Positions 1 to 8,396 of a stretch of DNA of 29,595 nt are shown in pieces. The notes under the pieces were generated by a model. The model searched no databases and was not told where the DNA came from. It saw only the letters and a program-made list of their open reading frames with translations. The DNA is from Haplosporangium gracile (taxonomy: Eukaryota; Mortierellomycota; Mortierellomycetes; Mortierellales; Mortierellaceae). The stretch spans positions 1 to 29,595 of the forward strand of contig JAAAUF010000191.1 in assembly GCA_015499985.1 (NCBI GenBank). Reading direction: 5' to 3'. A program made the translations under genes and the position numbers. Each line of letters begins with the position of its first letter. Position 1 is the stretch's first letter.

Positions 1-834
1 AAAAGAAAAGAAAAGGTGAGGTTCACGGCCATGCCTTTGCAAATGCGTCAACTAGGGCCATCACAAAGAGTTTGATGACTCTTTTATTTGATTTAGGTAA
101 TAAACCGAATTTTGCACCGATTATTGACGAAGCAATATAGTTTTATGTTAGGCAAAAAAGGTGAGAAATAAGGATGTCGAGGTTGGTGTATTCGTGAAGG
201 ATGGTGACTGCACTGGTATCAGTATCAGATTATGGTTGTGGCTCATGTCAGAAGCGGCGGGAGTTGTGATGGTGGGTACATGTTTTTTTTTGTGATCAGC
301 TCTTGTACTCGATCAGTTTTTTTTTGTGTACACGGTTCAACGTTTGAGGCTAGGGTTCTTTTTGGCTTTGGGTTTGATATGATACAGAAAGAAAAAAAAA
401 GTCAGGGCTTGTGGCCAGGTGTAAGTGGTTCGTTTGTTTGCTTGCAAGAGAAAAGGTGTATGCTTATTCTTTATTCCCATTATGGCCAGGCATTTGTTCA
501 CAACAAAAAAAGGGAGGGGCCCTCTAGTCAAGGGGATTCTGATCTAAACCTATTTCATGTTGGTTTCTCGTACTTCATCAGATTTTATTTTTGTTCCCAT
601 CTCCCTTCTTGCTCGCTTGCCCCATCCATAGCCCTCTTCCTCTACCTTTGTCATTTTTTCTTTATCCTTTCTTTTTGTTCACTAGTCTCCCCGGTACCGT
701 ATGCCTTGTTCATTTTCGAAGTAGCACATTTGAGATAATATTTTCGAGTTCACTTTGAATGTTTCCTTTCTTTCTCTCACCGTATCATTTTTAGTTTTTT
801 TCGATCTCCATCCTCATACAAAAAAAATCTCGCG
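1..834. other. 5' flank, no gene recognised
   Basis: I see no supportable gene here. The longest open frame (232-738, + strand) reads as low-complexity Phe/Ser/Cys-rich translation of T-rich DNA and has no domain features. The last ~120 bases are pyrimidine-rich and probably form the promoter and 5' leader of the gene starting at 835. Confidence 0.6.
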
Positions 835-2076
835 ATGAGAGCCGCGAATTCAAAGATGGCCACCATGCTGACGATGGTTTACCTCGCCTTGTGCAACACT
901 CTTCTGGCCGTCGTCCGTGCTCAAGGTCCTCCTGCAGTGGTTATTCCTCCTAAACCTCAAGACGCTACAGTGGTGGCTCCACAAGATTCAGCAGCACACA
1001 ACTTGGCACAGTCATCGCTACGGACACTAGCTCAGGCACCAGCAACAGGACATGGAACAGGATCTGGATCAGGACACGGAAAAGCAGAAGTGAAACTGCA
1101 AACGCCACCAAACATTGCCTCAAGAACACCTTCACCACCACCACCTACCTCTCCTTTTCTTCCTTCTTCTTCAATAAATACTACAGGAGACGCTACACCA
1201 CTCGCTAAGCCCGGCACTAATACAACAACACCAGCCCCCATGCGCACTCCAGGACCGGCCATCAACCCACTACCGCCCGGAACCAACAACTGTCTGATAG
1301 AACCCTTTTGCGGCCCAGAAGAAGAATGTTTTGTTCTAACCGATGGTCTGGTCTGTCTACCTAAAGCCCAAAACTGGGGTTACTTCTTGTCCAGGAACGC
1401 AAGCGGGATTCCCTCTGTCCCAAACTGGTCTGGCCCTTATTCTCAATTGAACGACAGCTGTACACGATTCCAGTTGCCCGCCAGTGGCGATAAACCCGCG
1501 TTGGCGCTTCTGGTATACGATTTGATTCGGAACACGATACCAAAAGACCTGTTGCTTTCTCGCTTTGACCAAGCAACGACCAACTGGTACACACACTACT
1601 CCAACTGTGAGTCCACCCTCGCCTGCAGCCTGGGGATCTGTCAACCGCGTCCAGCCCTGGGCGAGAGCTGTACGACGTCGTGGCAGTGCAACGCCTTGGC
1701 TCTAGGACTGGACGATCTCAACCTCCCGATTCCGACTGCGAACACGACCGAGATGCGATGCGAGTATCTAGATGCCGATAAGAGCGTCAACACGACCTGT
1801 CAATTGCTTCATCGGGAAAAGGACGCCGTTCATGGATTTTTAGACGACAATGGTGGTGGTGGTGGAGGCTTCTCGGCTTGGCATGTCATTATGCCTGTAG
1901 TTGTGATTCTGATTCTGATTTATTTCGGGACGATTGTTTACCAGCACAGGATGCGGCAGCAGAAGCGGTGGAAATGGACTCGGGCCATTGAAGGTACTTT
2001 ATTTCTGCAATTCGTTTGCGAAGCACTGTGTTCTGCGCTAACGCTGTTTGCGTGTGTGCCTGTCCTTCTGGTTTGA
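835..2076 (+). CDS. Secreted cysteine-rich single-pass membrane protein, function unknown
   Basis: I do not recognise the family. The 413-residue open frame starts with a likely signal peptide (residues 1-29, hydrophobic core followed by VVRA-Q). Next comes a low-complexity Pro/Thr/Ser/Gly-rich stretch (about 30-145), then a cysteine-rich domain (about 150-325). In that domain the spacing of Cys around LACSLGICQPRPALGESC resembles small disulfide modules of the EB type. NxS/T sites are frequent, as expected for a glycosylated ectodomain. A Gly run at about 340-345 precedes a membrane helix (about 351-371) followed by a basic stop-transfer RMRQQKRWKW, so the topology is type I. Family knowledge does not assign a role; a cell-surface or wall-sensor function is only inferred. 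The C-terminus is uncertain. GT at 1994, a CTAAC branch sequence at 2038-2042 and AG at 2080-2081 define a possible 88-nt intron. Removing it replaces the hydrophobic tail with a short polar tail ending at 2128 (401 residues). Confidence 0.75.
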   Translation: MRAANSKMATMLTMVYLALCNTLLAVVRAQGPPAVVIPPKPQDATVVAPQDSAAHNLAQSSLRTLAQAPATGHGTGSGSGHGKAEVKLQTPPNIASRTPSPPPPTSPFLPSSSINTTGDATPLAKPGTNTTTPAPMRTPGPAINPLPPGTNNCLIEPFCGPEEECFVLTDGLVCLPKAQNWGYFLSRNASGIPSVPNWSGPYSQLNDSCTRFQLPASGDKPALALLVYDLIRNTIPKDLLLSRFDQATTNWYTHYSNCESTLACSLGICQPRPALGESCTTSWQCNALALGLDDLNLPIPTANTTEMRCEYLDADKSVNTTCQLLHREKDAVHGFLDDNGGGGGGFSAWHVIMPVVVILILIYFGTIVYQHRMRQQKRWKWTRAIEGTLFLQFVCEALCSALTLFACVPVLLV

Positions 2077-2081
2077 CAAAG
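1994..2081 (+). other. Possible 3'-terminal intron of the 835 gene
   Basis: The sequence starts GTACTT, has CTAAC at 2038-2042 about 39 bases before the AG, and ends TTTGACAAAG. The exon before it ends in phase 1, and the sequence after it continues in frame for 15 codons to TGA at 2126-2128. Retained, it encodes a second hydrophobic stretch rich in Leu, Cys and Val, ending at 2076. The donor is weaker than the GTAAGT donors elsewhere in the window, so either reading is possible. Confidence 0.45.
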
Positions 2082-2128
2082 GAGGAAAAAATGAAGGAAA
2101 GATGAATGACCACAATTGTATTTGTTGA

Positions 2129-3838
2129 TGCTGGGTTGCCTTGTTTGCAACGACGCTAAACGACGCTTGATTGACCACAAGGAAAGGATAGGCAAGGATA
2201 AGAGGACTATGTGTGTGCAACCTGAAAAAAAAGAGCATGAGAGGAAAGGAGGAGGAGAGGAAGGAAGGCATGCTGGTTGTTATCTCACGCGATTAGAAAA
2301 AAAAAATAACACTGTGGTGTGGAGATGCGAACGAGCATTAACGACGATCCTCCGGTTTTTACTTTTTCCTTTCGTTGTCCTGAATGACATGAAAACAATG
2401 GCTTTTACTTTTAGACGACAGGGACGACTTTCGCATGGGGTCCTATGATGAGATCCATTGAGAGCCAATGAGCAATAAATCGGTTCCATTTCCACAATTA
2501 CACTTATTAAACTAGCGAAAAAACACCGCCAAACGAAACGATCAACTAAGGACTTGGGGATATGGACGTCATGGTTGCCATGTTTGTGCATCTGTGCAGA
2601 CGCATCATTGGCCAGTTCGAACCGGATTAGCTTGGAGGGCTCTGTTGTCTCTCTATGTTTCTTGGTTGCCGTCAGTCTATCTGGTCTATCGGTCCGGCAG
2701 AACTTATTCTCTTTCCTCTTTCTCTTCCTCCGTCCACCATGTATCCATTGCAAGGAAGGGAGACTTTCCCCCTTTTGTTGCATTGCTTGTTTTTTTTTAA
2801 AAAAAGAAAAAAGACTGGTGCTAATGCACCTGAGCCAGGACAGTACCATCCTCTCTCATCCACCATACGTGCTCTTTCTCTGTCTCTTTCTTTCTTTATC
2901 TATCTCTTTGGCTTTGACAAATGTCCGCGCCATGCAATCCTACGGCCCTTGGTTCCAATAATAAATGCAAAGAAAAAAAAAGCAATGCTAAAGTGGATAT
3001 TCGTCTGTTTGCCTGTCGGCTGTATGTCTGTTCCACTCCTCCTTTCCTTGCTTGCATGCTATCGCGCCATAGTTGTATTTTTCGCAATAGCAAAATGTGT
3101 AATAGCAAATGGCAAAGGGAAAGAGAGAGAAAGGCACGCGCCCCTTCTTGTTGCTCTCTGTGCGGCCACGCATACATCCCACAACATACCATGGGTCCCA
3201 CAGACAAAACAAAAAAAAATGGGACATTGAAGGAGGAGGAGGAGGGTAGGAGAACACTGGAAGAGAAAATGGTAGACAGGTGTGGTGACACAGATGAGAC
3301 ATAAAAATAGGGTAGCACCGACCTCGGTTGCTAGTTATTTCGTTCCCTTTGACTCTCCACTCCCCAATGACGATATGTTGTTTCTACTTTGTCCAATAAC
3401 CTCCAGCTCTTCCTTCGTTTAGCAAGAGTGTGGGGAGAGAGAGAGAGAGAAAGAGAGGGTAAAGTAAAGTGCCTGAAAACCAGCAACAATAAAAAGGCTT
3501 TCAGCTAGGCTGAATAAGGTTTCTGATGGAGAGAACAAACAGAATAATAATGACCTCGTCTTCTTATTTTGTCTTTTTTGTTTGGCCACTCAAAGTGATG
3601 AGTAGGACCACCGAAAAGTCATCTATTGGCGTGAGATGAAGGTGAGGAATGAGGAATGAGGGATTTGGAGATGAGGGCATTTTTTATGAAATGAGGGGAA
3701 TATGTAGGCAAAGAAGTGGGTGGGCGAGCAAATGAAAAAAAGAAAGGACTGAGAGGAAACACGCTGGAGGTGCAGCAGAAGTCGGTGCTAAAAGTGTGTT
3801 TGTTGAATGTGATAAACTTGGGTTCTGTCTCTGGTCTC
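2129..3838. other. Gene-free intergenic DNA
   Basis: No gene is supported on either strand. Open frames here (for example 2280-2849 minus, 2655-3230 plus and 2896-3318 minus) overlap one another on both strands and are dominated by homopolymer and simple-repeat translation. An AATAAA at 2474-2479 could end the upstream transcript but lies about 350 bases past its stop. GA-rich runs occur at about 3438-3458 and 3229-3247. Confidence 0.55.
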
Positions 3839-3878
3839 ACTTTCTCACTTTCTCACTTTCTCACTTTCCCACTTTCTT
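3839..3878 (+). repeat. 8-bp tandem repeat (ACTTTCTC), five copies
   Basis: Five adjacent 8-base units: three perfect ACTTTCTC, then ACTTTCCC and ACTTTCTT. It sits at the 5' edge of the long pyrimidine tract before the CASTOR-like gene. Confidence 0.85.
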
Positions 3879-4429
3879 TCTTAGTCTGAAGTTGGTGCCA
3901 TCAGATTTCTCTCCTCTTTGTTTTCACTCTCTTCTCTCTCTCTCTTCTCTCTTCTCTCTTCTCTCTGTCCCTCTCCACAGTTACACACACAATCCTTCCT
4001 TTCTTCCTTCCTTCCTTCCTTCTTTCCTTCCTACTGTCCTCTCTTTCCTCTCTCTCTTCCTTTTCCCTTCTTCACCTCTCTCTCTTCCTCTCTCTTCTTC
4101 GCACGCTACCTGCCTGACAACTACTCACTCCTCGAACAATACACATACACACACACACACACACGCACACACACTTCCCTCCTTCCCTTCCCTCCTCCAT
4201 ACACACTCAGACATACAGCACCTTCCTCCCCCCCAGCTTCTTTTTTTTACTTTTCGCTTTTCAGGAACAGCTTCTTCCTTCCTTTCTCTCTCTCGCTCTC
4301 TCTCTTTCTCTCTTTCACTCTCTCACTCTCACTCTCCTTTCGAACCACATTCATTCATCCCTTCATTCCTTCATACATACTGTTCTGTCCCTGAATCTCA
4401 TCATTTCTAATCAACCTGCACTTGCCAAT
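3879..4429 (+). promoter_or_regulatory. Pyrimidine-rich promoter/5' leader of the CASTOR-like gene
   Basis: About 550 bases made almost entirely of C and T on the + strand, including CTTC/CCTT runs (about 3990-4035), CTCT runs (about 3925-3970 and 4285-4340) and a (CA)n microsatellite (4147-4174). Long CT-rich stretches just upstream of start codons are common in filamentous fungal promoters, and similar but shorter tracts precede several other genes in this window. That it acts as promoter or 5' UTR is inferred from its position. The open frames running through it are composition artefacts. Confidence 0.55.
4147..4174 (+). repeat. (CA)n microsatellite
   Basis: Nine perfect AC units (4147-4164), one G interruption, then more AC units. 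It lies inside the presumed leader of the CASTOR-like gene. Confidence 0.9.
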
Positions 4430-7400
4430 ATGATCGTCGACATTCTCCCCTTCCGCCTCAAGCTCGCCTCTATGGACAAGGCGGACATTCCCCGGTGCAC
4501 CCATCAACTTATGAAACTCGTCCTTTTTCCTTCTGGGTAACGTGTTACACTCAGTCTTTTTTTTTTCTTCTCCGCCTTCCTTTCCTTCGTTCTCTTGTTC
4601 TCTCGTTCTCTCGTTCCTCTTGGATTGTCGTAGTTCTAGCTGACTAGTGCTGCTTAGACTGCAAAAAGGCGTGCTTTTGGGCACGACTCTTTTCAGCCAG
4701 TTATTGGCCATTCTTGTACATTCTCGCGTTTTTCTCTTACTATTGGGCCACGCTGAGTTCTGCGTGTCTCTGTGTATTTTGTTCTTGTTGTCATTTCGTT
4801 CAATGAGCGCTTTCTTATTACTGTGTCGAACTTTAGAAACAGTTTGCCTCATTCTGCTATTTCCACTAACGACTTACAACCGTTTTCTTTTTTGTTGGTA
4901 CTTGTTCTCTACCAGACCCCAGCACTTTTTCTCATACTCAGAGACGGACAGAGAGGTGTCCCTTATCCTCGACGAGACACATATCCCTGCGTTCCCTAAG
5001 GATACGCTGGACGTCTGCAATGTCATCTGGAGAGCCGTTCAGATCGAGGCAGGAGAGTCGGGTCTCGGTAAGATCTTCCTTCTATCCCCCCATCTCCTTT
5101 CGGGATACTCTATCAACGTGGTTAGGCGGAGACAAGGGAAAGTCAAAGGGGAGTTGGACATTGGGGTTGTTGCACAATAAAACCAACAACAACAACCAAA
5201 GCCTACCGCCACATACAAACAGACAACGCATGTGGCTCCCTCGCCCTCCCAACGGAAACTGGGCCCTTTCATGAAGCGCTAATTATTGATGTATATTTTT
5301 GCACTCTCTCCTCCTCTTCTCCTTGCCCTTGTCTTTGCCCTTGTCCTCATTCTCCCATCTCTAAAATAGGCGCCATGGATGTGGTCTCTCAGGTCTCTAA
5401 GCCATTGGCTGACATCAACGTTTCCATCATGTAAGACTTGCTTTCCTTTCCCCTTTTGTCGCACCAGTCGAATTGCTCCGCGTATTTTTTTTCTTGTCTT
5501 TTTTCTTTTCTTTTCTTTTCTTTTCTTTTCAGGCTATGAAAATACAGAAGCGCAGAAGCGCACAAGGAGGGCGAGTACATTGTGTGGTTTCGGCTGACAG
5601 GTCAGTAGGGAAATGAACAAAGCGAAGTGCGTGTGTGAGAGAGAGAGAGAGTAGCATGAGAGAATGAATGATCCCCTTGGACACAAGAGGACTTCTCAAC
5701 AAGTGAGTGTTGACTACAAATAGCAACCATAATGCCATCGAGAAGTCATTTTTTGCTGCAGGACTTGTGGCAATGAGACAAGCTATTCTGTTTGTACCTC
5801 CCCCTTTCATTCCTTCCCATCCATCTTGGACCTTTTTTTTCTATTTTCGATCGATTTGCCGAGGCGAACCTGAGAGCAAACATAAGGGGGAGTCAGTGTG
5901 TGAGTTGTTTGTGCTTAAAGGGGCGAGCAATTCGACGCGACAGTGCTTTGATTTTCTTCTTCCTCCACACAACCACACAACCGATGAAGTCATCTCCAAC
6001 CTTAAATCCTGGTTGTTGATCCGAGCAAATGTGTGAGAGAGGACAAACATATCAAATTGTCATATCGTGCGAGGACGAGGGAAAAATTGAAGAAGGAAGA
6101 AACAAACAACAGCATCCACAGAGGGAGAAAGACTCCGATATATCTCATGATCTCAACCACTTGCACCATCTGCATTACTATTCCTCTGTCTCTCTCTCTT
6201 TCTCTCTCTCTCTTTTATACTCGCTTCAATTGTTTTTTGCTGATATTACACGTTGACACTTGTATTACCACACAGCAAATAATTTCCATGACCTTCCACC
6301 ATGACCTATCAAAGAGGCTCATGATCATCCTTTAGTGCAAACACTGACCTTGTTTTCTTTGTCAAACCAAAGGCAAATATCGACATATGATGCGGACTTC
6401 ACGCTGCTGCCAGAATGCGATCTCACCCGTGCACTCGACTGTCTTTCCAAAGTATTCGCTATCAGCAACAATCCACTTCAAGACGTCGGCCTCCAATCCA
6501 CAGACCTGCAATCATGGGAGGAGACCTTCCCAATGAGCCCCACAGAGGTCAGTTCGCTCCAGGACGCTCTTGCACTCAACGCCTCAACACTGCGTAGACG
6601 CCAATCAAGTTTGTTGAGCATGCTCGAAACCAGTCGACTTCGTCGCAATGGAGGAGCAACAGCAGGGGGAGCAGGACAAAGCGGTTCGGAGGACAGCGGC
6701 ATTGGAAGCGAAGCAAACAGTGGACCCAACAGTGGGGTGACCAGCGGTCATGGAAGCCACGTTCTTGACACAACCTTGCAAGGTCTGGACCCGGCTTTGA
6801 TTGAATCATTGTCACTGGATGATGCTGCAATCCAGGCAAGCAAGGCAAGGCATCAACCCTTTCAAGTCAACTTCCCATATCGCCTTCATATCACCAGCAT
6901 GGAGCATGGACTTATGGACCAGCTCGCCATCCGTCTTTTGGAGTCCATCTTTTTTGACAACAGGCAAGTTTTTCTCATTCTTGTTACTGTTTCAAGTCTT
7001 TTCCGAGCCTATTTTTTTTTTGCGCATCTACGACTATTACAATATGCTAATGCTCTATTCTCTATTGCTTTTGTGAATACAGAGAGGACAGGTTCTTTTC
7101 ATTTACACAGACGGACACGACGCTCAGTATCATCATGGATGACGCGACGATGAGCCTATTCCCGGACCACACGCTCAACACCCAGGAGGGCGATTGGCGT
7201 CTCATCGCGATCGGCGATGGACCTCTCGGGTTCGATGAATGTGGAATCGTCAGCGAGTTTTCAAGGCCGCTGAGCGAGAGTGGTATCGGCCTGTTTTACC
7301 TGAGCACGTTCAGCTCGGACTATATCATGGTTAACGATCAGGACTTTGAGCAGGCTGTGGTTTGTCTTAAAGAAACTTCGCGGTTAGTCAACGCTAACAA

Positions 7401-7638
7401 TGACGAGCTGGAATCTCCCGAAGGCAACGATGAGAATGAATGTAGGACTCACTTCCTTCGTGGACAACGGTTGGCAAAGAAAGACGGGTCGATACATTCG
7501 ATTGATACTGCATCTCTGTCGGGTGTCTCGTCTAATGTCGATCCTGTAGAACTTTCCCCCGTCTCGACCAATGCCGATTCGCCTGAGGACAACAAAGCTG
7601 AAGACAACAGCAACTCGGATGAAGTCCTTGCCAACTAG
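4430..7638 (+). CDS. CASTOR/GATS-like ACT-domain arginine sensor homologue
   Basis: Spliced exons 4430-4536, 4916-5067, 5370-5430, 6373-6963 and 7083-7638 give 1467 nt and 488 residues. In animals CASTOR1 is a cytosolic arginine sensor that binds and inhibits GATOR2 (upstream of TORC1) until arginine is bound. Matching features seen here: an N-terminal ACT half containing FFSYSETDRE and INVSIMQISTYDADF (residues 102-116), and a C-terminal half containing GPLGFDECGIV (350-360) and YLSTFSSDY (376-384). The agreement runs the length of the family and also dictates the splice sites, whose phases all close. Equivalents of human arginine-pocket residues Ser111, Glu277, Thr300, Phe301 and Asp304 are Ser105, Glu356, Thr379, Phe380 and Asp383. 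It differs from 329-residue CASTOR1 by a Ser/Gly-rich linker (about 132-274) and an acidic Ser/Asn-rich tail (about 405-488). Intron 4 is GC-AG and intron 3 is 942 nt. The family assignment is strong; arginine binding and TORC1 control are inferred. Confidence 0.9.
5431..6372 (+). other. Unusually long intron 3 of the CASTOR-like gene
   Basis: A GTAAGA donor follows codon INVSI(M), and the acceptor CCAAAG precedes the continuation QISTYDADF. The 942-nt length far exceeds the 90-140 nt typical here. It holds CTTTT repeats (about 5507-5530), a GA run (5637-5651) and pyrimidine-rich stretches. A cassette at 5548-5600 could be joined in frame on its 5' side (EAHKEGEYIVWFRLT), but it is 53 nt long, so including it would shift the downstream frame. 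It is therefore not part of the main product. Confidence 0.75.
6964..7082 (+). other. GC-AG intron (intron 4) of the CASTOR-like gene
   Basis: The exon ends AACAG and the intron begins GCAAGT, the consensus form of a non-canonical GC donor. A TGCTAAT branch site lies near 7045, and the AG at 7081-7082 precedes AGAGGACAGG. Only this GC donor keeps the frame between the conserved IFFDNR and EDRFFSF parts of the third ACT region. The nearby GT (6968) gives the wrong phase. Confidence 0.85.
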
Positions 7639-8396
7639 GCTTGCATCTTTTTACTCTCTATGTCCCCTTCCATTCGCCAACTACTGTTCGCTCCTGTTCT
7701 CCAACTACTGCCAAACGCTGCGGCCGCACACCAACACTTGTATTATATCACTTACTTTCTTTACATCATTTGTCGTTATTCCTTTTCATATTCCCCCCCC
7801 TATACACGTTATTCCTACAAAACCACCAAAAAAAGCAACGTTATATCATCAAATAAATTGTATTCTTAGCTCGTTCAAGCTTTTATTATTGTGAATGGGA
7901 AGGGCATCTCGATGGCATGAAAAGTGAGGAAGCGGCATGAAGGTCATGAAAAAAAAAATGGAAAGTGGAGGGAGAAGTCATTTCTGTAGTCATGAAAATA
8001 ATGATGGAGATAAGGAGAAGTGACAGGAGAATGGAGGAGTGGCCATATCTTGAAGAATGCAAGGGTATGAGATTATGCAAAGTCTGTATGCAGAAAGGGG
8101 TATCCAGAAGTGTATGAAAAATGCGAAAAGGAAGATAGTGAAGAGTATGCAGGCGAAGATGGAGGTGTGAAAAGAAGGGAAAGAAGGGAGAGCGGGCAGT
8201 CAGTGCTAGGCGCGCGGAAGAGAAGAAATAAAGAAAATGTCATGAAGAGGATGATAGGAGAGTGTCGAGCTAGTTGGCTACGTATTCCTGAGCGACGCTA
8301 TGCCATCATGAAAAGGCGAGTTTTGAGAACAGAAGGATATCATTTGTCACATCAGAGTAGAAAAGAAGTGTCCAAGAACAAACGCTTCTTTCTACT
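7639..8396. other. Convergent intergenic region
   Basis: This lies between the ends of the CASTOR-like gene (+) and the membrane-protein gene (-). AATAAA at 7852-7857, about 215 bases after the CASTOR-like stop, is a reasonable polyadenylation signal for the + strand gene. From about 7890 the + strand is purine-rich. The open frames are short, and I see no gene. Confidence 0.6.
7852..7857 (+). terminator. Candidate polyadenylation signal AATAAA
   Basis: Canonical hexamer downstream of the CASTOR-like stop codon, in an A/T-rich context. Assigned by position only. Confidence 0.45.

Noticed and set aside
232..738. Plus-strand open frame of 168 codons
   Set aside because: Phe/Ser/Cys-rich translation of T-rich DNA with no recognisable feature.
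2280..2849. Minus-strand open frame of 189 codons
   Set aside because: It overlaps several open frames on both strands, is Lys/Arg/Phe-rich from homopolymers, and has no domain or splice support.
3796..4410. Long + strand open frames of 158-204 codons
   Set aside because: They translate pure CT repeats into Ser/Leu/Phe/His runs; the region is the leader of the CASTOR-like gene.
5548..5600. Exon-like segment EAHKEGEYIVWFRLT as a constitutive CASTOR exon
   Set aside because: At 53 nt it breaks the frame, and the direct join 5430-6373 reproduces the conserved family sequence exactly.
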